Assembly (NCBI RefSeq): GCF_019145205.1
Contig: NZ_JAHSTT010000007.1
Span: 248,001 to 312,000 of the forward strand
Length of the DNA: 64,000 nt
Origin: Pseudomonas khavaziana
Lineage (GTDB): Bacteria; Pseudomonadota; Gammaproteobacteria; Pseudomonadales; Pseudomonadaceae
Reading direction: 5' to 3'
The translations under genes were made by a program, and so were the position numbers. The notes under the pieces are model-generated. The model made no database searches. It was not told the origin of the DNA and saw only the letters and a list, made by a program, of their open reading frames with translations. Shown in pieces: positions 1 to 8,326 of this stretch; position 1 is the stretch's first letter; each line of letters opens with the position of its first letter.

Positions 1-266
1 GCCGAACACAGGATCGACAACGCCCCGCCGGTGCCGGTGCCGCCGAGTAATTGCGCATCGGCATTGGTAAACAGGCTGTTGGTGGTGCCGAAGTTCAGGC
101 TACCGAAGTTCAGCCCGGTGGCCGCCCCGGAGCCGTTGACCTGGCAACTGGCGATCAAGGTCAGGCTGGAGGTGATCTGCCCGGTCACCGTGGTCGCCGC
201 ATTCAGGCTGGAAGCCATCGCCAGGCCCAGGGCACAGACGCCTATTCGCGATACAAGTACATGCAT
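1..266 (-). CDS. Spore coat U domain pilin subunit (partial, 3' end off the window)
   Basis: This is the N-terminal part of a secreted Csu-type (spore coat U domain) structural subunit. The visible translation has a signal peptide (MHVLVSRIG, then a hydrophobic stretch ending near SLNA), followed by a beta-rich segment with a single early Cys (LIASCQV) and NFGSLNFG, the typical start of an SCPU domain. I chose the ATG at 266 because AGGA sits 8 nt upstream; in-frame ATGs at 275 and 281 lack a good site. It begins just after the stop of the next SCPU gene and forms one operon with it. The chaperone and usher are presumably further left; that is inference. Confidence 0.8.
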   Translation of the reverse strand, partial: MHVLVSRIGVCALGLAMASSLNAATTVTGQITSSLTLIASCQVNGSGAATGLNFGSLNFGTTNSLFTNADAQLLGGTGTGGALSILCS

Positions 267-284
267 GATATTCATCCTCATGGT

Positions 285-830
285 TTACCAATCCAGAGTC
301 ACCGTCAGGGTGTCTGTGTAGATGCCGGCCGGTAAGGCCCTGGTATTCGCCACCACGGAGCCGAATACCGGGATGGGTACTTGGGTGCCCTGGGTCACGA
401 CGAAGTTGCGTTGCTGGCCGATGCGATAGGCGCTCTGGCCCAAGGCATCGGCCGAAAGGCGATAGGGGATGGTCTGGCGACCGTTGCTCAGGCGGCGCGT
501 GGTGCCGTCGCCGTGGGCACCGCCGTCGATGGTCACAGTGAAGCTGCTGACCACCGAAGGGTTGCAGGACACCGACAGCGGCGCCTTGTCGCCATCGGCA
601 ATGGTTGCGCCCAAGGTGTCGTTCCAGGTCGGCCCCTGACTGCCGAAATCGAGCAATGCGGTACCACCTTCGGGGGTTACCGGCGCACGCTCCACGCCTT
701 TGCTGACCTCGCAACTGGCGGTGATTACCAGGCGTGCGTGGATCTGCCCGTTGACCGCGCCCGCCAGTGCATCATCGGCCGGCAACAGCAAGGCGCCCAA
801 GGCCGCAACGGCCAGGCAGCGGCTTACCAT
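285..830 (-). CDS. Spore coat U domain protein, Csu-type fimbrial subunit
   Basis: A 181-residue secreted protein with a signal peptide (LAVAALGALLLPADDALA) and an SCPU beta-domain: early Cys in ITASCEV, a second Cys in SVSCNP, and a conserved YRIGQQRN-like end-strand region. Family members are subunits of archaic chaperone-usher pili used in attachment and biofilm formation. The start overlaps the stop of the upstream subunit by 7 nt, so the three genes are translationally coupled. It resembles the minor subunits CsuA/CsuB in size; I cannot tell which. Confidence 0.82.
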   Translation of the reverse strand: MVSRCLAVAALGALLLPADDALAGAVNGQIHARLVITASCEVSKGVERAPVTPEGGTALLDFGSQGPTWNDTLGATIADGDKAPLSVSCNPSVVSSFTVTIDGGAHGDGTTRRLSNGRQTIPYRLSADALGQSAYRIGQQRNFVVTQGTQVPIPVFGSVVANTRALPAGIYTDTLTVTLDW

Positions 831-1351
831 GTGACCGTAACCTTGAGCAGGTCGGAGTAACGGCCGACGGTGGGGATATCTTTGAGCGGTTCGATGCGGC
901 CATACAACGGTAAGTCGACCGAGCCGGAGTCCGGTACGCGGCCACTGATCGGCACGTCCACCGGCAAAGGGATCAACCGCGCAGCGTCAGCATAGATTCG
1001 ATAGGGGATGGGTTTGCTTGAGGCGGCCGCATTGGCGAGGTAGCGCACCTCGCCTACGCCGCCATGCAGCCCGCCATCAACGCGCATCTGATAAGGCGTG
1101 TCAGGGTTGCATTCCAGGCGCGGCTGGCGCTGGCTGATCAGGGCCGCACTCAGGGGGCCGGCCAGATCATCCAGGCGCGGGCCGCTGCCGAAATTCAATA
1201 CGCCCAGTTGCTCGATGCCCGCATTACGGGTGGTGCCCACCAACTGGCAGCCGCGCTGCACGTCGATACGCACCTCCACCTGGAGTTGCGCAGCGTCAGC
1301 CGGGTTGCAGAGCATCGCGCCCATGACAGCCAATACCGCCGATCCCTTCAC
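824..1351 (-). CDS. Spore coat U domain protein, first gene of the Csu-type pilus operon
   Basis: A 175-residue secreted subunit with signal peptide (AVLAVMGAMLCNPADA) and an SCPU-like domain carrying paired Cys (RGCQLVG and LECNPDTPYQ) and the PIPYRIYADA motif common in this family. It is the promoter-proximal gene of the three subunits. The 188 nt between it and zapE should hold the operon promoter, divergent from zapE. Sequence divergence from the next subunit shows they are not recent duplicates. Confidence 0.8.
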   Translation of the reverse strand: MKGSAVLAVMGAMLCNPADAAQLQVEVRIDVQRGCQLVGTTRNAGIEQLGVLNFGSGPRLDDLAGPLSAALISQRQPRLECNPDTPYQMRVDGGLHGGVGEVRYLANAAASSKPIPYRIYADAARLIPLPVDVPISGRVPDSGSVDLPLYGRIEPLKDIPTVGRYSDLLKVTVTW

Positions 1352-1539
1352 AGCCCCAATTCCTTATACAGGGGTGACAACTTTGTATGAGGTTAGCCAT
1401 CGAAAAAGAAACTGCCAGTTTGGATGGCTTCTTGGAGTGGCATGCTTTTTTGAGATAGCTGCTGGCCTTCTTCCCTATTGGTCAAATCGAGGCAGGCGTC
1501 CTAGAGTGAACGACCGCCGCAACACAGAGTGATACTCCA

Positions 1540-2634
1540 TTGCCCGTGCTTTCCCTGCTCCACCGCCTGTTCGCGAAACAACCCAGTCTCTCGGACGCCT
1601 CGCCTATCCCGGCATACTTCCAAAAAAAGGCCGAGCAACAGGGCTATACCCTCAGTGACGGGCAAATCCGGGCGATTACCGCCCTGAATCGCGAGACCCA
1701 ACGCCTGCTCAACGGCAAAGCCGCCCGTAGCCTGTACCTGCACGGCCCGGTGGGGCGCGGCAAAAGCTGGCTGCTGGACGGGTTCTTCCAGGCCCTGCCC
1801 ATTGCCGAAAAGCAACGTGTGCACTTCCACGACTTTTTCGCCCGACTGCACCAAGGCATGTTCCTGCACCGCGGGCGTGACGACGCCCTGGCCATCACCC
1901 TCGATCAGCTGCTGGCCGGCTGCCGTGTGCTGTGCTTCGACGAGTTTCACGTCCACGATATCGGCGATGCGATGCTCATCAGCCGTTTGTTCAAAGCGCT
2001 TTTCCAACGCGGCATGCTGGTGCTGGTAACCTCCAACTATCCGCCCGAAGGGTTGCTGCCCAACCCGCTGTACCACGAACGATTCAAGCCGGTGATCGAC
2101 CTGATGGCTGCGCGCATGGACGTGCTGGAAGTCAGCTCGCCCCAGGACTTTCGCAGCCTGCCCCAGGCCCACGCACAACAGCGCTTTACCAGCGGCCAAT
2201 ATGTGTGGCCCGGTACGCCGACCCAGCGTGAAAGCCTCGGGCTGCCGGCCCCGGATTGCCTGGCGCAACCCCTGGATGTTGGCACTCGACAGCTACTGTG
2301 CCGCGGCCACCAGGGGCGAACCATCGTGTTCACCTTCAACGACCTGTGCGAACAGCTCACGGCGGTCATGGATTACCTGCTGCTGTGCAAGGATTTCGAC
2401 CACTGGATCATCGACGGCCTGCCGCATTTGGCCGAATGCCCAATTGCCGTGCAGCAGCGTTTTATCAACCTGGTGGACGTGCTCTATGACCAGGACAAAC
2501 GCCTGACGCTCATCGGCCACCAGCCCCTGGATAAATGCCTGGAAGGTCAGGCCATCGACCTCGCCCGCACTGCCAGCCGCCTGCGCCAGTTGCAAACACC
2601 CTGCGCGCAAACCGCCCCCGACCCGGTATCATGA
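1540..2634 (+). CDS. zapE: Cell division protein ZapE (AFG1-like ATPase)
   Basis: A 364-residue AFG1/ZapE family P-loop ATPase. Walker A is GPVGRGKSW near residues 69-77 and Walker B is CFDEFHVHDIGDA from about residue 132. Later family blocks include LVTSNYPPEGLLPNPLYHERF and the C-terminal FNDLCEQ and LPHLAE regions. In E. coli ZapE associates with the Z-ring during late constriction. The start is TTG at 1540; an in-frame GTG at 1546 is an alternative. Its stop overlaps the ATG of the next gene (ATGA), so the two are coupled. Confidence 0.9.
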   Translation: MPVLSLLHRLFAKQPSLSDASPIPAYFQKKAEQQGYTLSDGQIRAITALNRETQRLLNGKAARSLYLHGPVGRGKSWLLDGFFQALPIAEKQRVHFHDFFARLHQGMFLHRGRDDALAITLDQLLAGCRVLCFDEFHVHDIGDAMLISRLFKALFQRGMLVLVTSNYPPEGLLPNPLYHERFKPVIDLMAARMDVLEVSSPQDFRSLPQAHAQQRFTSGQYVWPGTPTQRESLGLPAPDCLAQPLDVGTRQLLCRGHQGRTIVFTFNDLCEQLTAVMDYLLLCKDFDHWIIDGLPHLAECPIAVQQRFINLVDVLYDQDKRLTLIGHQPLDKCLEGQAIDLARTASRLRQLQTPCAQTAPDPVS

Positions 2635-3965
2635 GCGCCTTTTACGCCCCCCATCCGAGTGCCGCGCTGTTCATGACTACCCTCGCCCAACTCAAGGCCG
2701 GCCAATTGGCCGGCGCCACGCGCCTGGACCTCGCCTGCGGGCTGACCGAGTTCCCCCGGGAAATCTTCCAACTGGCCGACTCCCTGGAAATCCTCAACCT
2801 CACGGGCAATGCCCTGAGCAGCCTGCCCGACGACCTGCATCGCCTGAGGCACTTGCGGGTGCTGTTCTGCTCGGACAACGCCTTTACCGAGTTACCACAG
2901 TGCCTGGGTCAGTGCGCGAAGCTGAGCATGATCGGCTTCAAGGCCAATCGAATCAGCCACGTGCCCGCCGCCGCACTGCCACCCCAGTTGCGCTGGCTGA
3001 TCCTCACCGATAACAGCATCAGCCAATTGCCCGATGAACTGGGGCAGCGCCCGTTGCTGCAAAAGTTGATGCTGGCCGGTAACCAACTGACGCACCTGCC
3101 GCATAGCCTGGCCCAATGCAAAAACCTGGAGCTGATCCGCATCGCCTCCAATCGCCTTACACACCTGCCGGATTGGCTGCTGACGCTGCCGAGCCTGACC
3201 TGGCTGGCCTACGCCGGCAACCCGGTGGAAATGGCCGTGACCGTGACGGGCGATGATGGGACGCCGAACATTCCCTGGTCTGAACTGGAACTGGGAGAAG
3301 TATTGGGCGAAGGCGCTTCCGGGATCATTCACAAAGCAATCTGGAAACCCCAGGCGCTACCGGTCGCGGTCAAGCTATACAAGGGCACCATCACCAGCGA
3401 CGGGTCACCGCAGCATGAAATGCAAGCCTGCATTGCCGCCGGGCTGCATACCAACCTGATCAAGGTGCAAGGCCGTGTCATCCGGCACCCGCAGGATCAG
3501 GCGGCATTGGTCATGAGCCTGATCGACCCGAGCTACCGCAACCTCGCGGCCCTGCCTAGCCTGGCGTCCTGCACCCGGGACATCTACGAACCCGAAACGC
3601 GTTTCAGCCTCGACGTGGCGCTGCGCATGGCACAAGGGATCGCTTCGGCGGCGGCGCACTTGCACCGTCAGGGGATTACCCATGGTGACCTGTATGGCCA
3701 CAACATTCTGTGGAATGCGACGGGTGATTGTTTGCTCGCAGACTTCGGCGCGGCGTCATTCCATGCCACGGTCGACACCTTGGAATCCAGGGCGTTGCAG
3801 CGTATTGAAGTGCGCGCATTCGGGGTGTTGCTGGGGGAATTGTTGGAGCGGGCTGCAGGGGCAGTAAGTGAAGACCTGATTGAACTGCAAAAAAGCTGCT
3901 GCCAGCCCGATGTGTTGGCGCGGCCAAGCTTTGATGAAATTGAAGGCGTACTGAGCTCTATCTAA
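2631..3965 (+). CDS. Leucine-rich-repeat protein fused to a serine/threonine-type protein kinase domain
   Basis: A 444-residue cytoplasmic protein with no signal or membrane segment. Residues about 25-205 are LRRs (LEILNLTGNALSSLPDDL, LRWLILTDNSISQLPDEL). Residues about 218-444 are a kinase-like domain: glycine loop LGEGASGIIH, beta3 Lys in VAVKLYK (about K248), catalytic loop HGDLYGHNIL (about 351) and DFGAAS (about 371). The catalytic loop has HGD instead of HRD. All key catalytic residues are present, so activity is plausible. The ATG at 2631 overlaps the zapE stop by 4 nt. Substrate and role are unknown. Confidence 0.85.
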   Translation: MSAFYAPHPSAALFMTTLAQLKAGQLAGATRLDLACGLTEFPREIFQLADSLEILNLTGNALSSLPDDLHRLRHLRVLFCSDNAFTELPQCLGQCAKLSMIGFKANRISHVPAAALPPQLRWLILTDNSISQLPDELGQRPLLQKLMLAGNQLTHLPHSLAQCKNLELIRIASNRLTHLPDWLLTLPSLTWLAYAGNPVEMAVTVTGDDGTPNIPWSELELGEVLGEGASGIIHKAIWKPQALPVAVKLYKGTITSDGSPQHEMQACIAAGLHTNLIKVQGRVIRHPQDQAALVMSLIDPSYRNLAALPSLASCTRDIYEPETRFSLDVALRMAQGIASAAAHLHRQGITHGDLYGHNILWNATGDCLLADFGAASFHATVDTLESRALQRIEVRAFGVLLGELLERAAGAVSEDLIELQKSCCQPDVLARPSFDEIEGVLSSI

Positions 3966-3977
3966 CACCGCTGAAAC

Positions 3978-4070
3978 AATGTGGGAGGGGGCTTGCTCCC
4001 GATAGCGGTGTATCAGCCACAGTATCTGTGTCTGAACCACTGCAATCGGGAGCAAGCCCCCTCCCACATT
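3978..4070. repeat. REPIN (inverted REP doublet), GTGGGAGGGGG family
   Basis: Two inverted copies of the REP core (GTGGGAGGGGGCTTGCTCCC and its complement) separated by about 45 nt. It lies between the convergent kinase and yebC-like genes, so it could also act as a shared transcript end. The same family recurs at 37.9, 45.6, 46.3, 47.8, 56.2 and 62.6 kb. Confidence 0.93.
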
Positions 4071-4092
4071 TTTGACCGTATTTGTCCAGTGA

Positions 4093-4800
4093 CTAGCCAG
4101 CCAGGCCGACAAACATATCCTGCACATCATCATGGTTGTCCAGGCCTTCCAGGAACGCCTCGACTTCGGCCATCTGCTCATCCGTCAAGCCACTGACCGG
4201 GTTCTTCGAGAGGTAGCCCAATTTGGCCGACAGCACGGTAAAACCCTGCTCCGGCAAGGCCTTTTGCACGGCATCCAGGTCGGTGGTTTCGGTGATGAAC
4301 AGGGTGGTGCCCTCTTCTTCACCGTCTTCAAAATCCTGGGCGCCGGCTTCAATGGCGGCCATTTCCGGATCCGCGTCCGGGGTATCCGGCGAGGCTTCGA
4401 TCAGACCGACATGGTTGAAGTCCCAGGCCACCGAGCCAGAAGCGCCCAGTTGGCCCTTGCGGAATGCCACGCGGATTTCCGCCACGGTGCGATTGATGTT
4501 GTCGGTCACGCACTCGACGATCAATGGCACCTGGTGCGGGGCAAACCCTTCGTAGGTCACGCGGTGGTATTGCACGGTTTCACCGAGCAGACCGGCGCCC
4601 TTCTTGATTGCGCGGTCCAGGGTTTCCTTGGGCATCGAGGCTTTCTTGGCTTGCTCCACCACCAGGCGCAGGTGCGCGTTGGTCGCGGTATCGGCACCGT
4701 TACGGGCGGCGATGGTGATTTCTTTCACCAGCTTGCCGAAGATCTTGCCCTTGGCATTGGCTGCCGCTTCTTTATGTTTGACTTTCCACTGTGCGCCCAT
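4093..4800 (-). CDS. YebC/PmpR family DNA-binding regulator (second paralogue type)
   Basis: A 235-residue YebC-family protein, starting MGAQWKVKHKEAAANAKGK and containing the family core KEITIAARNGADTATN and EGFAPHQVPLIVECVTDN. The canonical ruvC-linked YebC starts MAGHSKWANI; this N-terminus differs, so it is probably the second, YeeN-like paralogue found in many pseudomonads. YebC-family proteins act as transcription regulators or, as shown recently for some, assist ribosomes on proline stretches; which applies here is not known. Transcribed convergently with the kinase gene across a REPIN. Confidence 0.88.
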   Translation of the reverse strand: MGAQWKVKHKEAAANAKGKIFGKLVKEITIAARNGADTATNAHLRLVVEQAKKASMPKETLDRAIKKGAGLLGETVQYHRVTYEGFAPHQVPLIVECVTDNINRTVAEIRVAFRKGQLGASGSVAWDFNHVGLIEASPDTPDADPEMAAIEAGAQDFEDGEEEGTTLFITETTDLDAVQKALPEQGFTVLSAKLGYLSKNPVSGLTDEQMAEVEAFLEGLDNHDDVQDMFVGLAG

Positions 4801-4909
4801 GACTCACTCTCTACTATCCATGGCGCCGAAACGTCTACTGGCCGGCGCTTTGGGGGCAGAGTTTATAGCGCAAAAACACTCTAATCCACCAAAAAACCGG
4901 CCAGGTGCC

Positions 4910-6235
4910 TCAGGTGCGCAGGGGTTTGCCTGTGACGTTGCGATCAGGGACGAAGTCCCCGACCTGGGCCAGTACCGCAGGCCTGGCGTTCCAGTAGGGC
5001 ATCAGCACCAGCGACGAAAACAGCGCCGCGCCGGCAAAGACGATAAATACCGTGACCGTATCGAAGTAGCCCGGCAGCAAACCGCCAAGGATCGCCCCCA
5101 CCGAACCGCAACCATTGACAAAACCTGCCGCCGTGGCGCCGGCCTTGGCGGTGCCGAAGTCGATGGCCGCCGTGCTGCTGATCATCGAATCAGGGCCGTA
5201 CAGGGTCAGGCCCATCACAAACAGCAGGGCCATCACCAGCACCACGCTGCCGGTGTGCAGCGCGCCCATGAACAACGCCAAGGCTACGGTCAGCGCCAGC
5301 AGGCTCAGCACGCAGGCGGGCATGCGCCGGGCGCCGAACAGTTTGTCGGAGGCCAGGCCGATCAGCACCGGCCCGAGCAAGCCGGCCAGCTCAAACGCAG
5401 TAGGCACGATGGCCGCGCCAACCTTGCCCACCGATGGCATCTGCTCGTAGACGATCACCGGGCCCCACAACAGGATCGCGTAGCGCGCCGGCTTGAGCAG
5501 GAAGTACGCCAGCCCCAGGGTCAACACCGTGCGATTGCGCAGGATCGCACGCAGCGGTTCGAGCACGCTGATGCGCTTATCAGCAGCAGCCTCTTCAGCG
5601 CTCAAGACCGGCTCGGGCTCCACCGCCGGCAAGCCTACATCCTGCGGGGTATTGCGCTGGAACATAAAGAACAGCACGGCCACCACCGCCACCACTGCGG
5701 CGCTGGAGATAAACGCCGCGTGCCAACTGCCGATCAGCGTATACGCCCACCAGCCGGCAAACGGCGACGCGACCAAGCCGCCAAAGGCGTAGCAAGAACT
5801 CCACAGCCCCAACACCCGCCCCCGCTGTTGGGCCGGGAAGAAACTGCCAAGGTTCTTGCACAACCCCGACCAACCGGTGGATTGCGCCAAGCCCTGGATC
5901 AACATGCAGGTGACGAAGATCGGCAAGGTGGCGAACGTGCCCATCACCAGCGCCGCGGCGGCGGAAACCAGCAAGCCGCCGAGCACCACCACCCGCGGCC
6001 CGAAGCGGTCGGCGAGCATGCCCCAGGTGAACTGGCCCACGGCGTATGCGGCGAGGTAAAGGCCATCCAGGTTGGCCATCATCATTTTATCGAGGGGAAA
6101 ACCCGGGTCGTCGCCAATCCCCAGCTTCGCTACGGAAAATGCTTTGCGGGTGAAATAGAAAGCGGCGTACGCCAGCCAGGTGATGGCGAAAATCTGCACG
6201 CGCCAACGCTTGATGCTACCCATAGGGATATTCAT
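4910..6235 (-). CDS. MFS transporter of the organophosphate:phosphate antiporter (OPA) family
   Basis: A 441-residue, 12-segment permease with the OPA signature near the N-terminus (YAAFYFTRKAFSVAK), the MFS loop ADRFGPR and a loop with acidic residues near residue 215. OPA members (GlpT, UhpT) exchange organophosphates for phosphate. It is divergent from a LysR gene and lies beside phnW/phnX, so a phosphonate such as 2-aminoethylphosphonate is a reasonable substrate guess, but the sequence does not show it. A LysR-type inverted repeat (6379-6397) lies in the 258-nt divergent promoter region. Confidence 0.85.
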   Translation of the reverse strand: MNIPMGSIKRWRVQIFAITWLAYAAFYFTRKAFSVAKLGIGDDPGFPLDKMMMANLDGLYLAAYAVGQFTWGMLADRFGPRVVVLGGLLVSAAAALVMGTFATLPIFVTCMLIQGLAQSTGWSGLCKNLGSFFPAQQRGRVLGLWSSCYAFGGLVASPFAGWWAYTLIGSWHAAFISSAAVVAVVAVLFFMFQRNTPQDVGLPAVEPEPVLSAEEAAADKRISVLEPLRAILRNRTVLTLGLAYFLLKPARYAILLWGPVIVYEQMPSVGKVGAAIVPTAFELAGLLGPVLIGLASDKLFGARRMPACVLSLLALTVALALFMGALHTGSVVLVMALLFVMGLTLYGPDSMISSTAAIDFGTAKAGATAAGFVNGCGSVGAILGGLLPGYFDTVTVFIVFAGAALFSSLVLMPYWNARPAVLAQVGDFVPDRNVTGKPLRT

Positions 6236-6378
6236 GGTGGTTCTGACCTCAGGTGTGAGTGTGCCGGCAGAATCGGAAGAAAACGCCTGTTGTTTTTATG
6301 GTTGAGCACTGCAATGCCGGGCCTTGGTGGCGCAACATTGGTCAGATGGGTGCGGTAGGCCTGCGCCCATGGCCACCG

Positions 6379-6397
6379 AGGTTGTAGGACTCAACCT
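6379..6397. promoter_or_regulatory. Candidate LysR box between the OPA transporter and its divergent regulator
   Basis: A perfect inverted repeat AGGTTG-N7-CAACCT that contains the T-N11-A core expected for LysR-type regulators. It sits between the two divergent start codons, 97 nt from the LysR start and 144 nt from the transporter start. Confidence 0.4.
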
Positions 6398-6493
6398 ACG
6401 GCGACTGAGGTGCATCAAAGCAATGGCTGACTAATAGGTAAAATCGATTTATCGTATTTCAAATATAAGCCCAGCTTGTAAGAGGATTGCGCC

Positions 6494-7384
6494 ATGTCGG
6501 TTTCCCATGCCCAGCTCAAGGCCTTCCACGCAGTGGCCGTCCACGGCAGTTTTACCGGGGCCGCCGAGCGCCTGTTCCTGACCCAGCCGGCGATTTCCGA
6601 CCAAGTACGCAAACTCGAAGAGCGCTTCGGTGTGCTGCTGTTTCACCGCAACAAGCGCTCGGTACGCCTGACCGACCTCGGTGAACGCCTGCTGGGCATT
6701 ACTCAACGCCTGTTTGTGATCGAGGCCGAAGCCGAGGAATTGCTGCAGGACTCCCGCGCCCTGCTTACCGGCACCCTCACCCTGGCGGTGGATGCCCCGG
6801 TGCATGTACTGCCGCAGATTGCGCGCTTCTGCCAGCTGTACCCCGGGATCAGCGTGAAGATCGAAACCGGCAACACCGATGAATCGTTACTGCGCCTCTA
6901 TAACTATCAGGCCGACCTGGCGTTGCTGGGGCGCGATGTCGACGATGCGCGCCTGTTGTCGCTGCCCCTGCCCGACGACCAGCTCCTGGCGTTTGTCGCA
7001 CGCAACCACCCTTGGGCCGGACGCGAGTCGATCTGCCTGGCCGACCTTGACGACACACCCTTGGTATTGCGCGAAATCGGCTCGGTCACCCGTCAGACCC
7101 TGGAGCAGGAAATGAGCCAGGCCGGCCTGCGCATTCGCCCGGCGATCCAGGTGGAAGGCCGCGAAGCCGCCCGCGAGGCGGTGGTGGTGGGTATTGGCGT
7201 GGGCGTGGTGTCGGCAGCCGAGTTCGGCGCCGACGCACGGGTGTACGCCATGCCGATCCGCGATTGCACCCAGCGCATGAAGGAAACCCTGGTGTGCCTG
7301 AAGGAACAGAGCTCACGTCGGGTGGTGGCGAGCTTTTTGGAAATCGTGCGTGAGAGTCTTCACGCCAATTCGAAAAATGCCTGA
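6494..7384 (+). CDS. LysR-type transcriptional regulator (phosphonate region)
   Basis: A 296-residue LysR regulator with N-terminal winged helix-turn-helix (AFHAVAVHGSFTGAAERLFLTQPAISDQVRKLE) and a periplasmic-binding-like effector domain. It is closely related in architecture to the LysR encoded next to it on the other strand (both share FT.AA.RLF.(T/S)QPA and VGIGVGVVSA/ELGVGVVSS), which suggests an old duplication. RBS AGAGGA precedes the ATG. The 3' end overlaps the convergent LysR gene by 25 nt. Probably controls the divergent OPA transporter. Confidence 0.88.
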   Translation: MSVSHAQLKAFHAVAVHGSFTGAAERLFLTQPAISDQVRKLEERFGVLLFHRNKRSVRLTDLGERLLGITQRLFVIEAEAEELLQDSRALLTGTLTLAVDAPVHVLPQIARFCQLYPGISVKIETGNTDESLLRLYNYQADLALLGRDVDDARLLSLPLPDDQLLAFVARNHPWAGRESICLADLDDTPLVLREIGSVTRQTLEQEMSQAGLRIRPAIQVEGREAAREAVVVGIGVGVVSAAEFGADARVYAMPIRDCTQRMKETLVCLKEQSSRRVVASFLEIVRESLHANSKNA

Positions 7385-8214
7385 ATCAAGCGCAGCGAGC
7401 GGCGCCGTTCCATGCACCCGAGCATATGCCGGTTGAGCAGGCCATCGCCCAGGATCGGCACCGCTTGCACACGCGGGTCCGGGCTGACTTCCATCGACGA
7501 CACCACACCCACGCCCAACTCTGCCGCGACCGCTTCAGTCACGGCTTCACGGCTGTCCAACTCCAGCAGCACCTTGGGCTGCACATGCGCCGCCAGGCAG
7601 GCGTCGTCAAAGGTGCGCCGGGTGATGGAGCTGGGCTCGCGCAGCACCATGATCACCTCGTGCAATTGCGTCAGTTGAATGCCTTCGGGCTGGTTTGCCC
7701 ACGGATGTGCAATCGGTACTAACGCGCAAATCCGCGACTCACCCATGGGTTGCAAGTGCAGGCCATTGCGCGGCTCCACCTCGGTAAGCACCGCCACGTC
7801 CGCATGTTCGGACAGCAGCGCCGCCAGGGCTTCCTGGGCATTGCCCAAGCGCAGGTTCACGGTAATGCCCGGGTAGCACGAGCGCAGGCTGGCGATCATC
7901 GGCATCACCAAGTGCGGGCCATCGGCGGCCACTTCCAGGCGCCCGGTGAGCAACTGGCGGTTGGCCTCCAGCATGGTCTGCGCCTCGTCCACCAAACCGA
8001 AGATCGCCCGGGTAATGGCCGCCAGGCGCGCACCCTCCTCGGTCAACTCCACGCGCCGGGCGGTACGGCGCAACAACGGGATCTGGTAGTGCTCCTCCAA
8101 CGCCTTGATATGCCCGGTCACCGCCGGCTGGCTGATAAACAGTCGAGCGGCTGCCCGGGTAAAACTGCCCTCGCGGGCCACCGCATCGAATGCACGTAGT
8201 TGGAACAGGTTCAT
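7360..8214 (-). CDS. LysR-type transcriptional regulator, divergent from phnW
   Basis: A 284-residue LysR regulator starting MNLFQLRAFDAVAREGSFTR. The longer upstream reading frame reaches into phnW and is not needed. The effector domain includes LDSREAVTEAVAAELGVGVVSS. Divergent placement from phnW-phnX is the classic arrangement for a pathway activator, and LysR genes are commonly linked to phnWX in pseudomonads. The intergenic region holds a short TATC-N9-GATA inverted repeat at 8218-8234. The stop codon lies inside the 3' end of the other LysR gene (25-nt tail-to-tail overlap). Confidence 0.88.
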   Translation of the reverse strand: MNLFQLRAFDAVAREGSFTRAAARLFISQPAVTGHIKALEEHYQIPLLRRTARRVELTEEGARLAAITRAIFGLVDEAQTMLEANRQLLTGRLEVAADGPHLVMPMIASLRSCYPGITVNLRLGNAQEALAALLSEHADVAVLTEVEPRNGLHLQPMGESRICALVPIAHPWANQPEGIQLTQLHEVIMVLREPSSITRRTFDDACLAAHVQPKVLLELDSREAVTEAVAAELGVGVVSSMEVSPDPRVQAVPILGDGLLNRHMLGCMERRRSLRLIQAFFELA

Positions 8215-8326
8215 AGTTATCGGCCTCACTGATAGCTCGCATAACAACAAACAATTTGATTGATAACAAGCCAAACTGCAATTTAGGCGCCGTAGCTTCA
8301 ACCCCGACACCTTGCGAGGATTTGAG

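Noticed and set aside
3981..4196. Short frames starting MGGGLLPIAV at several places
   Set aside because: The shared peptide is just the translation of the REP core, repeated wherever a REP occurs; not genes.
4604..6358. A 584-codon open frame opposite the yebC-like and OPA transporter genes
   Set aside because: Low-complexity Gln/His/Arg-rich translation with no domain, antisense to two genes with clear family motifs.
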